Below are positions 53,313 through 58,891 of a DNA stretch of 64,000 bases, piece by piece. The notes under the pieces are model-generated. The model was not told the DNA's origin. It made no database searches and worked only from the letters and a program-made list of their open reading frames with translations. Made by a program: the position numbers and the translations under genes. Each line of letters starts with the position of its first letter. The stretch's first letter is position 1. This DNA comes from a virus: positions 62,001-126,000 of the IMG/VR virus record IMGVR_UViG_3300028800_000062, one strand, 5' to 3'.

Positions 53313-53327
53313 TTTAGAACTTCTAAA
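53313..53327. promoter_or_regulatory. Operator-like palindrome TTTAGAACTTCTAAA
   Basis: Perfect 7-base inverted repeat around a single central base. Its half-site recurs at 53165 and 53264, and an imperfect palindrome lies at 55748. Suggests the binding site of a dimeric phage repressor, whose gene I cannot name. Confidence 0.5.
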
Positions 53328-53371
53328 CTCGGGGGCCGGCGGCTCGTACAGAGTCTCCGGCTCTTCCCGTA

Positions 53372-53740
53372 TCAGTAACCGCGACGGACAATCTCTTCCG
53401 CCTCTTCCATGGAAATCGTCTTCTTGTCTACGGCGCCATTGAACCGCCGCAGATCCTGGCCCCCTTCTGGAAAACGAATCAGGTAGAGATCCCCATGGAC
53501 ATCCTCCACTACCATCGTTATACGGTTGGGGGACACACCCCAGCGCTCGCAGATATGGACCGCCAGGCTATCCACGCTGGCCAAGGCTCCCAAGCCGACA
53601 TCCCAGTCGGTATCTGTGATCCAAGCCGTGGTCCAGAATGAACCGATAAACAATCGAACGCGCGCCTTTGAAGGCCGGTCGTTCTGCGTCATATAGACCA
53701 AAGGACGGTCCATATTCGGCTTGGGTAATGCAACAGTCAA
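53372..53740 (-). CDS. Hypothetical early protein
   Basis: 122 residues from TTG 53740; GGAGG seven bases upstream decides this start over an internal ATG at residue 10. The chain is a compact alpha/beta protein (RLFIGSFWTTAWITDTDW, DLYLIRFPEGG) without membrane segments. Last gene of the replication block. Function unknown. Confidence 0.6.
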   Translation of the reverse strand: MTVALPKPNMDRPLVYMTQNDRPSKARVRLFIGSFWTTAWITDTDWDVGLGALASVDSLAVHICERWGVSPNRITMVVEDVHGDLYLIRFPEGGQDLRRFNGAVDKKTISMEEAEEIVRRGY

Positions 53741-53743
53741 ACT

Positions 53744-54136
53744 TTAACCTCCTGCTTGCGATTCCAGGCGTACGGGCCGGTAGCCCTTGGCGGTCTTCGA
53801 CAACCGTCCCTTCTTCGTCAGCTCATAGATAGCGGAATAGATCCGGCTCGATTTGGTATCTGCATTCAGGTATTGTGCGTCTCGCAGCAATTGAATAATT
53901 GCACCCGTAGGTAACGCACGGCGCGATGTTTTCAGGACTTCATAAACCGCGTCGGTAGTGGGTAAGCCATGCAATGCAACCTGGTCTAAATGCTCTCCCA
54001 AACGAGGTGTGGGCTCCGATGCAGCTTTGGCCGGCTTATGATTGAGTACGGAACTCAAGGTGTCCCGTGCGGATTCCAAATTGTGTAGTTCCTGCCGGCG
54101 TTGTTCAATGAGTGTGTCCAGTTCAGACAAATCCAT
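53744..54136 (-). CDS. Winged-helix protein with N-terminal coiled coil
   Basis: 130 residues, ATG 54136 with GAGG upstream. Residues 1-30 are a coiled coil (LSELDTLIEQRRQELHNLES). Residues about 58-122 look like a HARE/winged-helix domain: TDAVYEVLKTSRRALPTGAI then SSRIYSAIYELTKKGRL and KGYRPV. Such domains bind DNA. It is a candidate for the protein that recognises the TTTAGAA sites, but there is no direct evidence. Confidence 0.6.
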   Translation of the reverse strand: MDLSELDTLIEQRRQELHNLESARDTLSSVLNHKPAKAASEPTPRLGEHLDQVALHGLPTTDAVYEVLKTSRRALPTGAIIQLLRDAQYLNADTKSSRIYSAIYELTKKGRLSKTAKGYRPVRLESQAGG

Positions 54137-54140
54137 GTGG

Positions 54141-54599
54141 CTACCTCGGTAAAAAGATGCGGATGTCTACATCCGTCAGACTGCCTAATTCTTTGTCGAG
54201 AATAGAACGAACTTCGGCAAATTGCAAGCCTCCCAGGCCACAACCGAGAGCCGGCACGGCAATCGAAGCGATCCCGATCGACCGTATCGCGCGACGGATT
54301 TCCGCAATTCCCTGCCCCACCCATTCGATCCGCGAAGGCTGCTTCCAGTGGTCCTTGGTGGCCACATTGAACACCCATTCGGGAAAGACTCCGTCCGGAT
54401 TGACCTTGACTGGCTGTAGGTTGCCTGGTTGCAGCTGCCCCTGCGCGCAGAAGCGTTTGTACTCCGCAAACATGCGCGGCCAGTGCATGCGAAACTGCAA
54501 CGCCAGGCCGGCGCCCATCACACCTTGTGTGTTGACGGCATTGACCAGCGCCTGGCAGCCGCTGGTGAGTATATTACCAGATGTCAAATAACTCAGCAT
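54141..54599 (-). CDS. Macrodomain ADP-ribose hydrolase, DarG/TARG1 type
   Basis: 152 residues, ATG 54599 with GGAGG upstream. Single-domain macro fold: SGNIL, LVNAVNTQGVMGAGLALQF (Asn20, Asn23, Gly-rich loop), VFNVATKDHWKQPSRIEW with Lys82, and PALGCGLGGL at 117-125. The TKxHW lysine corresponds to the catalytic lysine of DarG and TARG1, which remove ADP-ribose from DNA thymidine or from protein Glu. In a phage replication operon it would fit a defence against DarT-type ADP-ribosylating toxins. Other roles in NAD metabolism are possible. Confidence 0.8.
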   Translation of the reverse strand: MLSYLTSGNILTSGCQALVNAVNTQGVMGAGLALQFRMHWPRMFAEYKRFCAQGQLQPGNLQPVKVNPDGVFPEWVFNVATKDHWKQPSRIEWVGQGIAEIRRAIRSIGIASIAVPALGCGLGGLQFAEVRSILDKELGSLTDVDIRIFLPR

Positions 54600-54609
54600 G
54601 TTTCCTCCT

Positions 54610-54846
54610 TTACCATTTCGATAGCAGAGTCAACCGCTCATAACTGTCCCGGCGGTCGCGTTGCTGGGATGTGGCCACGCCGGCATTGCAATCGACTTCG
54701 CAGGCATTGTAGTCATCCCATTCCGCAGCATTCAGCATGGACTTCAATTTGTCGCGAAACTCAGTGTGCCGGATCCACGACCGCGCGCCCTGCACCAAAG
54801 GAGAACCGGATTGGGGCAGAGGGTTTGATTTGTCGTTTGTATTCAT
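54610..54846 (-). CDS. Hypothetical protein
   Basis: 78 residues, ATG 54846 overlapping the upstream stop (ATGA). Polar, with two Cys (ACEVDCNAG) and a charged helix in the middle. Coupled to the replication gene and followed ten bases later by the macrodomain. Function unknown. Confidence 0.6.
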   Translation of the reverse strand: MNTNDKSNPLPQSGSPLVQGARSWIRHTEFRDKLKSMLNAAEWDDYNACEVDCNAGVATSQQRDRRDSYERLTLLSKW

Positions 54847-55724
54847 GGAAATCCTTTCATTTTGCGTTGTTTCATCATAGCCTCAACAATCGGCCGTAAT
54901 CCAGGGGCGCCGACGCGTTCGCATTCACAGAGACCGCAGACCGTTTCTCCGGAAGGCAACTGCTTCCAGGACCGGGTCTGACATCTGGGACAAAACGCGA
55001 CGCTTGCGTCGCTGCTTACGGTTCTTAAAGGTTTAAGACTGTATGTCCTGCTGGCAGGACTACCTAGTCTCGCTGGCAGGACTTCTTGTGGAAAAGAAGT
55101 CTCGCTGGCAGGACTACTAGTCTCGCCCGCAGGACTACTTTGGGGAAATTCCAAAGAAGTCCCGGCAGCAGGACTACTTTCCAAGGAAGTCGTGTCAGGC
55201 TCCGATACGGAAGTGACTGAGGATGCAGTGCTTGCGTGAAAAGAAGTCTCGCTGGCAGGACTTCTTCGCACCGTTTGTGGATCGCCGGACCGGCGGCCCA
55301 TCAGAATTACCGGATCGCCACTGTACAGCACATCCAGATTCACGCAGTATTCATGCACGGCGCCCTTGTGGTAACCATCCTTGCGAATCAATCCGCAAGC
55401 CAGAATGGGAGCCAGGTGGACATGCACATTCGAGCGGGTCACGCCCATCCCTGCCCGGCCGGCAATGCCGTTGGCAAACTGGTCGACCGAGATAGGATCC
55501 GTTGATTTGCCGAAACCGAGAGTCTGGCGCAGGATAAACTCCACCGCGCGGTACTCCGGAGGCTTCAGTACACCAGCCCAGTGATCCTGCAGCGCGAGCA
55601 TGGCTTTGGCAAACTTCACCAGGTGCGCCTGGTCCCGCAATCTCTGGAGTTCGTCCCAAGGGAATACAGAAGTACTTGACTTCCCTTCCGCAGGCTGTGC
55701 TACACTTCTGCTGATACGGTTCAT
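54843..55724 (-). CDS. Replication initiation protein, O-like
   Basis: 293 residues, ATG 55724. Residues about 52-120 form a winged helix like the N-terminal domain of lambda-type O proteins: LKPPEYRAVEFILRQTLGFG, ISVDQFANG, and ILACGLIRKDG. Residues about 150-225 are a Ser/Thr/Pro linker with repeated SPAxETSF. Residues about 243-265 hold CPRCQ...CGLCEC, a probable zinc ribbon. The repeats in the linker DNA are a candidate origin. O proteins bind origin iterons and recruit helicase. A helicase loader was not found nearby. Confidence 0.7.
   Translation of the reverse strand: MNRISRSVAQPAEGKSSTSVFPWDELQRLRDQAHLVKFAKAMLALQDHWAGVLKPPEYRAVEFILRQTLGFGKSTDPISVDQFANGIAGRAGMGVTRSNVHVHLAPILACGLIRKDGYHKGAVHEYCVNLDVLYSGDPVILMGRRSGDPQTVRRSPASETSFHASTASSVTSVSEPDTTSLESSPAAGTSLEFPQSSPAGETSSPASETSFPQEVLPARLGSPASRTYSLKPLRTVSSDASVAFCPRCQTRSWKQLPSGETVCGLCECERVGAPGLRPIVEAMMKQRKMKGFP
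55050..55262. repeat. Iteron-like repeats inside the O-like gene, candidate origin
   Basis: Six copies of a 12-base unit close to GCTGGCAGGACT start at 55050, 55072, 55104, 55125, 55164 and 55251; the first three and the last are identical. Copies are flanked by AAGAAGTC / GACTTCTT arms, giving a hairpin around 55241-55266. They encode the SPAxETSF repeats on the minus strand. In lambda the origin iterons lie within gene O, so these are a candidate origin. Simple expansion of a coding repeat is the alternative. Confidence 0.4.
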
Positions 55725-55747
55725 AGGCCGTTCACTACTCGTCGGAA

Positions 55748-55761
55748 TTTAGAATCCTAAA
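55748..55761. promoter_or_regulatory. Imperfect operator palindrome TTTAGAATCCTAAA
   Basis: Symmetric at 12 of 14 bases and similar to the palindrome at 53313. It lies in the leader of the O-like gene, next to a hairpin. Suggests shared control of the two minus-strand blocks. Confidence 0.45.
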
Positions 55762-55789
55762 GAGGTCCTGCTCGCTACAGGGCCTCTTT
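55759..55789. promoter_or_regulatory. Leader hairpin of the O-like gene
   Basis: AAAGAGGTCC (55759-55768) pairs with GGGCCTCTTT (55780-55789) with one wobble pair and an 11-base loop. It lies in the transcribed leader, about 35 bases before the ATG. No long T-run follows on either strand, so attenuation or protein binding is as likely as termination. Confidence 0.4.
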
Positions 55790-55801
55790 GCATTTCCGAT
55801 T

Positions 55802-55830
55802 ACGATATCAGTAAACTCCTACCATAACAA
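55802..55830 (-). promoter_or_regulatory. Predicted leftward promoter for the replication block
   Basis: On the minus strand: TTGTTA (55830-55825), 17-base spacer, TATCGT (55807-55802). Transcription would begin near 55795 and give a leader of about 70 bases. The -10 box is imperfect. Confidence 0.35.
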
Positions 55831-55883
55831 GAGCGTGGCGCATTTTGGATGCAGTTCGTCAGCTTGCAACCTTGTCAGCTTGG

Positions 55884-55991
55884 CATGCAGGCAGGCAGGC
55901 ATTTGCACATGCAGCCAGCCATGCAGCTTGGCATGCAAGTGTTCATGCAGTCATACATGCAGCCAGTCATGCAGATGCACATACAGCCACC
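55884..55991 (+). repeat. Partition-site iteron array, nine 12-bp units
   Basis: CATGCAG or a close variant recurs every 12 bases at 55884, 55896 (degenerate), 55908, 55920, 55932, 55944, 55956, 55968 and 55980. The unit is CATGCAG plus five variable bases. It ends 15 bases before the -35 box of parA. Regular 12-base arrays beside parA are typical centromere/operator sites bound by small ribbon-helix-helix partners. The same unit returns in inverted orientation after the second gene. Confidence 0.8.
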
Positions 55992-56006
55992 AAACTGTCT
56001 GACCAG

Positions 56007-56035
56007 TTGACAAGCCACGCAGCTGCCTGTATAGT
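56007..56035 (+). promoter_or_regulatory. Near-consensus sigma-70 promoter of parA
   Basis: TTGACA at 56007-56012, exactly 17 bases, TATAGT at 56030-56035. The ATG of parA begins nine bases after the -10 box and no ribosome site is seen, so the transcript is probably leaderless or nearly so. Confidence 0.75.
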
Positions 56036-56043
56036 TGGCAAAC

Positions 56044-56763
56044 ATGTCAACAGTCATTGCAGTTGCCAACCAGAAAGGCGGTTGCGGCAAGACCACGGTC
56101 ACCCTGAATCTGGCCGCCGGCCTGGCCGAGGCAGGGAAGCAAGTCCTTGTAATTGATGCAGATCCGCAGGGAACCGCACAATACTGGCGGAGCCTGCGGC
56201 AGGACAACAACCCACCCTTCCAACTCATCACGCTGGCCTCGGCCGTCATCCATGAGGAGATCCGGGGACTCCTCGAGCACTCCGAGTACGATATCTTCCT
56301 GATCGACTGTCCGCCCGGCGGCAACCTGAAAGGGCAGGGAACTGCCCAGATCACCCGCGCCGCGCTCCTGGTGGCGAACATGGTCATCATCCCGGTGGTG
56401 CCGAGCGGCCCCGATTACTGGGCAGCGCAGGATATGCTCCTGCTTATTGAAAGCGCCCAGCTCATCAATCCGCAGTTGATCCCCATGGTGCTGATCAACC
56501 GCAAGAATCCCACCACCCGGACGGGCAGGGAAGCCCGCGTGGCGGCCGAACATTTCCACCTCTCCGTCTTCGAGACCGAAATCATCCAGCGTACGGCCAT
56601 TATCGACAGCATGCTGGACGGCCGGACCGTGCTCGAATATCACCGCGGCAATCAATCGATCGCCGAGTTTCAACTCTTAACCAAGGAGGTCCTGGACATC
56701 AATGAGCGAACCCAAACCAAGTCTGTTGAACAGCATGCGACGTCCACCGTCATCGGAGGTTGA
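56044..56763 (+). CDS. parA: ParA-family partition ATPase
   Basis: 239 residues from ATG 56044 (an in-frame TTG at 56035 falls in the -10 box and is rejected). Deviant Walker A KGGCGKTT at 11-18 with the ParA signature lysine, DADPQGTAQYW as the switch region, and DIFLIDCPPGG as Walker B. No N-terminal DNA-binding domain, so it belongs to the small ParF-like class that works with a ribbon-helix-helix partner. It would drive segregation of the phage genome as a plasmid. Confidence 0.9.
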   Translation: MSTVIAVANQKGGCGKTTVTLNLAAGLAEAGKQVLVIDADPQGTAQYWRSLRQDNNPPFQLITLASAVIHEEIRGLLEHSEYDIFLIDCPPGGNLKGQGTAQITRAALLVANMVIIPVVPSGPDYWAAQDMLLLIESAQLINPQLIPMVLINRKNPTTRTGREARVAAEHFHLSVFETEIIQRTAIIDSMLDGRTVLEYHRGNQSIAEFQLLTKEVLDINERTQTKSVEQHATSTVIGG

Positions 56764-57016
56764 ACGCGCCTTTGTGGAGGGCGGGGAAGTCCAACCCAAA
56801 CCGATCCGGAGTCCCATCGAGAACCTGGATATCGCCAGGCTGCAGCGCCCGAAACGGGTTCTGCGGGTGCATGCAACCTTCAATCTTCCCGATCGGATCC
56901 AGACCCGGTTGAAGAAGATCTCAAACCGGACCGATATCGACATGGTCGACATCGTGGCCGCCGCGCTCGACAAATACCTGGATACGCTGGCCGCGCACTT
57001 CAATATAGAGGACTGA
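56702..57016 (+). CDS. Ribbon-helix-helix ParB/ParG-type partition partner
   Basis: 104 residues, ATG 56702 with AAGGAGG upstream inside the end of parA, overlapping it by 62 bases. The first 50 residues are flexible; residues about 55-100 (RVHATFNLPDRIQTRLKKIS then DMVDIVAAALDKYLDTL) form a strand-helix-helix unit like ParG or Omega. Such proteins bind iterons, stimulate ParA through their N-terminal tail and repress their own promoter. Arrays on both sides support this job. Confidence 0.78.
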   Translation: MSEPKPSLLNSMRRPPSSEVERAFVEGGEVQPKPIRSPIENLDIARLQRPKRVLRVHATFNLPDRIQTRLKKISNRTDIDMVDIVAAALDKYLDTLAAHFNIED

Positions 57017-57067
57017 ATTTGTAAACCTTAGGTAGGCAAATCCGGGGAAAGTTAAACCACAGCCAAG

Positions 57068-57115
57068 CTGCATATGCAGCTGCATGATAGGCTGCACGTG
57101 CAACTGCATGTGTAA
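57068..57115 (-). repeat. Second iteron array, four 12-bp units in inverted orientation
   Basis: CTGCATA, CTGCATG, CTGCACG and CTGCATG begin at 57068, 57080, 57092 and 57104, again exactly 12 bases apart. CTGCATG is the reverse complement of the upstream unit CATGCAG. With the upstream array they bracket the partition genes. Confidence 0.75.
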
Positions 57116-57278
57116 TCGTAGGCAACGGTGTTTCGCCGCTGATCCTGGAAACAGCCGGAAGTGGCAGCGCTTCGACAATCGTCGGCAACCAATCAACTGA
57201 TTCTACTGCACTTGGATAGCGCATGGTAGATGCCGGAGAACGGCAGCGATTATGCGCACCTGCGCAATACGGCCTCCC

Positions 57279-57308
57279 AATGCACGATAAGGGTACATAT
57301 CGTGCATT
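57279..57308. promoter_or_regulatory. Perfect 10-base inverted repeat
   Basis: AATGCACGAT (57279-57288) and ATCGTGCATT (57299-57308) with a 10-base gap. The centres of the arms are about two helical turns apart, as for an operator, and it could also form a hairpin. No T-run follows. Confidence 0.45.
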
Positions 57309-57390
57309 CGCTCCAAATGGGGGTATTATCGCTAGCTCAAACTCGATCGCATCCAAGCAGACCCCTATTTGCGGCATCCTTATCACCTGA

Positions 57391-57450
57391 TATCTTCAAG
57401 AAGAACTCGCCAATAGACGACCTATTCAAGGCGCGAAGCGAGTTTGCACT
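57391..57450 (+). repeat. Diverged direct repeat, copy 1
   Basis: Begins TATCTTCAAG and continues with GAACTCGCC, AGACG and GCGAGTTTGCA. It resembles 57608-57663 at roughly three of four positions when small gaps are allowed, indicating an old duplication. It leads into the small membrane protein gene at 57473. Confidence 0.45.
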
Positions 57451-57472
57451 TGAGAATCGGAGGAATACCCTT

Positions 57473-57574
57473 ATGATGCACGACCCTATCATCATCATCA
57501 TTGATGGGCTGTTGAAGTGGATAGCATTCCTGCTGGCGACCCACTGCACTGCGCCTTTCTTTCTCCTACACTGA
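57473..57574 (+). CDS. Very small membrane protein
   Basis: 33 residues from ATG 57473 with GGAGGA at 57459-57464. The chain is almost entirely hydrophobic (PIIIIIDGLLKWIAFLLATH) and ends CTAPFFLLH. A single transmembrane segment is expected. Its last 31 bases recur before the HNH gene. Could be a toxin-like peptide, a holin-like peptide or a membrane regulator. Translation is supported only by the ribosome site. Confidence 0.4.
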   Translation: MMHDPIIIIIDGLLKWIAFLLATHCTAPFFLLH

Positions 57575-57575
57575 A
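57545..57575 (+). repeat. 31-base direct repeat, copy 1
   Basis: 31 bases identical to 58219-58249 except for one base. The core CGCCTTTCTTTCTCCTACAC is followed by TGAA. It encodes the C-terminal PFFLLH of the small membrane protein. Such exact conservation amid diverged flanks suggests recent duplication or a functional site. Confidence 0.7.
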
Positions 57576-57607
57576 ACACGCCAACTGGCGCCGCTCCTGG
57601 AATGTGC

Positions 57608-57663
57608 TATCTTCAAGGGAACCCGCCGAAAGACGTCCTTCGAGGCGCAGGGCGAGTTGCAGT
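57608..57663 (+). repeat. Diverged direct repeat, copy 2
   Basis: Counterpart of 57391-57450, beginning TATCTTCAAG and sharing CGCC, AAAGACG and GCGAGTTGCA. No gene with a ribosome site follows immediately. Confidence 0.4.
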
Positions 57664-57715
57664 ATAATGAAGGAAGGCCTGCAGGCCAGTCGAAACCGAC
57701 CTGCAGGATCGAAGA

Positions 57716-57811
57716 CTACTTGGAACGGCGTTTGATCCGTTTTACACGGATCTTGACCGTGATCGCCACTGTAATGACGATCGTAGCGGTGATACCGAGG
57801 ATAGACATCAT
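57716..57811 (-). CDS. Very small basic membrane protein
   Basis: 31 residues, ATG 57811 (or 57808) preceded by GAGGAGG. A hydrophobic segment (SILGITATIVITVAITV) is followed by a strongly basic tail (KIRVKRIKRRSK), typical of single-pass phage peptides with the tail in the cytoplasm. Function unknown. Confidence 0.55.
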   Translation of the reverse strand: MMSILGITATIVITVAITVKIRVKRIKRRSK

Positions 57812-57840
57812 CCCTGGCCACCTCCTCTCCGTCCACACAG

Positions 57841-57869
57841 CCGGGCCTGGTTTACAGGACCAGACCCGG
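57841..57869. terminator. Strong hairpin between two small membrane genes
   Basis: CCGGGCCTGGT (57841-57851) pairs with ACCAGACCCGG (57859-57869) with one mismatch and a 7-base loop. It lies between the minus-strand genes at 57945 and 57716. No T-run follows, so it may be a weak terminator or RNA-stabilising element. Confidence 0.4.
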
Positions 57870-57944
57870 TCCGTTCTGGACGCCGAAACGTCCCGGTAGC
57901 CGTGCAACGGAAACCCGATCATACCACCAGAAGGTCAGGCGACC

Positions 57945-58103
57945 TTACACTCGGTTCACCAGCAGGATGACCCACACTCCCATCGACAAGAGCGTAAGGG
58001 CCAGGAAGAACATGGCAATCGCACGAATGGACTTCAGCGATTGATCGATAGAGACCAGACGGTCCTGGACTATGACTATCGGAAGATGTTTGATTGATCC
58101 CAT
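57945..58103 (-). CDS. Small membrane protein
   Basis: 52 residues, ATG 58103 with AAAGGAG upstream. A polar N-terminal half (MGSIKHLPIVIVQDRLVSID) is followed by one transmembrane segment (AIAMFFLALTLLSMGVWVIL) near the C-terminus. An overlapping frame in the same place lacks this pattern and was rejected. Function unknown. Confidence 0.55.
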   Translation of the reverse strand: MGSIKHLPIVIVQDRLVSIDQSLKSIRAIAMFFLALTLLSMGVWVILLVNRV

Positions 58104-58218
58104 CCATAGGATTCTCCTTTATTTCGCTGGCAATTCCAGATTGTGCTATATCACCAGGTGAACTCAGCTTTGCCAATGCCACCCGTCTATGTTCATTTCC
58201 TGCCCTCGTGAATGTCAT

Positions 58219-58249
58219 TGCACTTCGCCTTTCTTTCTCCTACACTGAA
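58219..58249 (+). repeat. 31-base direct repeat, copy 2
   Basis: Same sequence as 57545-57575 with one base changed. It ends four bases before the HNH ATG and would encode CTSPFFLLH in the frame matching copy 1, closing a 19-codon frame from an ATG near 58191. On the minus strand it reads AGGAGAAAG, ribosome-site-like. Confidence 0.7.
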
Positions 58250-58252
58250 TCC

Positions 58253-58591
58253 ATGCCCATACGGGCTGAATACCGACATTACTACAACTCCGGCTGGCGC
58301 CGCTTCCGCCTGGAACGCCTGGCAGCCGCTGGCTACCGCTGCGCGCACTGCTATCGCTGGAATTCCCGGCTGAACCTGGCGCATCTGACCCATGATCCCA
58401 CCAGCCGCGCGGCGCTGGCAGTGCTGTGCCCCAGCTGCCACGCCAAGAACGATACGGCCCAGCGCCTGGCGATGACCCGGCGGACCTGGGCGGAGCGCCG
58501 TGGTCAACTATGGCTGAGCGAGGAGCTGCGCTGGGCGCCCTATCCAGCCTGGACTTGGCCGGGCGGCTTGCAGCAGTTAGTATTGTTCTGA
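58253..58591 (+). CDS. HNH endonuclease
   Basis: 112 residues from ATG 58253; no good ribosome site precedes it and the frame is open upstream, so the start is uncertain. The HNH/zinc core is clear: RCAHC, LNLAHLTHDP with the general-base His, and VLCPSCHAKND supplying the second Cys pair and the final Asn/His region. A free-standing homing or packaging-associated nuclease is likely. The surroundings show repeats and duplication, consistent with a mobile gene. Confidence 0.75.
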   Translation: MPIRAEYRHYYNSGWRRFRLERLAAAGYRCAHCYRWNSRLNLAHLTHDPTSRAALAVLCPSCHAKNDTAQRLAMTRRTWAERRGQLWLSEELRWAPYPAWTWPGGLQQLVLF

Positions 58592-58840
58592 TATCACAAG
58601 ATTCCCAAAACCGGTGCCAGCGGGTTACAATGGGAACTGGAGCCAGCACCCGTCGCAAGCCGGGCGCTGGATTGGATCACTCGATTTAGTCAGCTATTCA
58701 AGGTGGTTCTATATAGACCACCTCCCTTAAGCGCCCGGCGTTCCCGCGTCGGGCGCTTGGCGTTTATGTGCGGTAAGCTGGCATATCGCGTGGGAATCCA
58801 CGTCTGCGTAGGAATTGTAATTAAACAACAGGAAATTCGT
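58592..58840. other. Intergenic stretch with two hairpins
   Basis: About 250 bases. AGGTGGT / ACCACCT (58701-58723) forms one stem enclosing TATATA. AAGCGCCCGGCG / CGTCGGGCGCTT (58729-58758) forms a 12-base stem with a 6-base loop. I checked for a tRNA and saw no T-loop or acceptor pairing. A small structured RNA or a terminator after the HNH gene are possible. Confidence 0.45.
58729..58758 (+). terminator. 12-base-pair hairpin, possible terminator
   Basis: Stem AAGCGCCCGGCG with CGTCGGGCGCTT, one G:T pair, loop TTCCCG. Followed by GGCGTTTA, so only a short T stretch. Could end the HNH transcript. Confidence 0.45.
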
Positions 58841-58891
58841 ATGAAAACCGGCTTGACTTACTACGTAGTTACCAGTACGATTACTACATGA
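58841..58891 (+). CDS. 16-residue peptide coupled to the next gene
   Basis: ATG 58841 with AGGAA upstream; peptide MKTGLTYYVVTSTITT, whose stop overlaps the ATG of the 77-residue gene (ATGA). Thr/Tyr/Val rich. It may be a leader peptide controlling the downstream gene by coupling. Confidence 0.35.
   Translation: MKTGLTYYVVTSTITT

Larger units (their letters stand above)
53155..53371. other. Intergenic regulatory region of 217 bases
   Basis: No convincing gene. It holds the resolvase promoter, a plus-strand promoter-like sequence, the full TTTAGAACTTCTAAA palindrome, two half-sites, and short inverted repeats near 53279-53298 (GGTCCGGACC and CCTTC...GAAGG). Probably the control region between the early and late minus-strand blocks. 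Confidence 0.55.
55725..56043. other. Divergent control region between replication and partition genes
   Basis: About 320 bases without a convincing gene. It holds the leftward promoter and 5' hairpin of the O-like gene, an operator-like palindrome, the 12-bp iteron array and the rightward parA promoter. The only long open frame (55845-56156) just reflects the 12-base period of the array. Confidence 0.7.
57017..57472. other. Stretch without a convincing gene after the partition locus
   Basis: About 456 bases. It contains the second iteron array, a perfect inverted repeat at 57279-57308 and the first copy of a diverged direct repeat at 57391-57450. Open frames here (for example minus strand 57000-57386) have no ribosome site and an Ala/His composition caused by the iterons. 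Confidence 0.6.

Noticed and set aside
55884-55991. Possible CRISPR array
   Set aside because: Units are only 12 bases with a 7-base conserved core and no spacers, and no cas gene is present.
55845-56156. Open frame of 103 codons upstream of parA, rich in Ala and His
   Set aside because: Its composition is just the 12-base iteron read in frame, it lacks a ribosome site, and it runs into parA in another frame.
57000-57386. Minus-strand open frame of 128 codons after the partition locus
   Set aside because: No ribosome site, overlaps the end of the partner gene, and Ala/His stretches come from the second iteron array.
57498-57836. Minus-strand open frame of 112 codons
   Set aside because: It crosses a better supported 31-residue gene in another frame and has no ribosome site.
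57919-58218. Minus-strand open frame of 99 codons
   Set aside because: The overlapping frame starting at 58103 gives a well-formed small membrane protein, whereas this one is Ser/Pro/His rich with no structure.
58592-58840. tRNA-like gene after the HNH nuclease
   Set aside because: No T-loop sequence or acceptor-stem pairing could be found; only simple hairpins are present.
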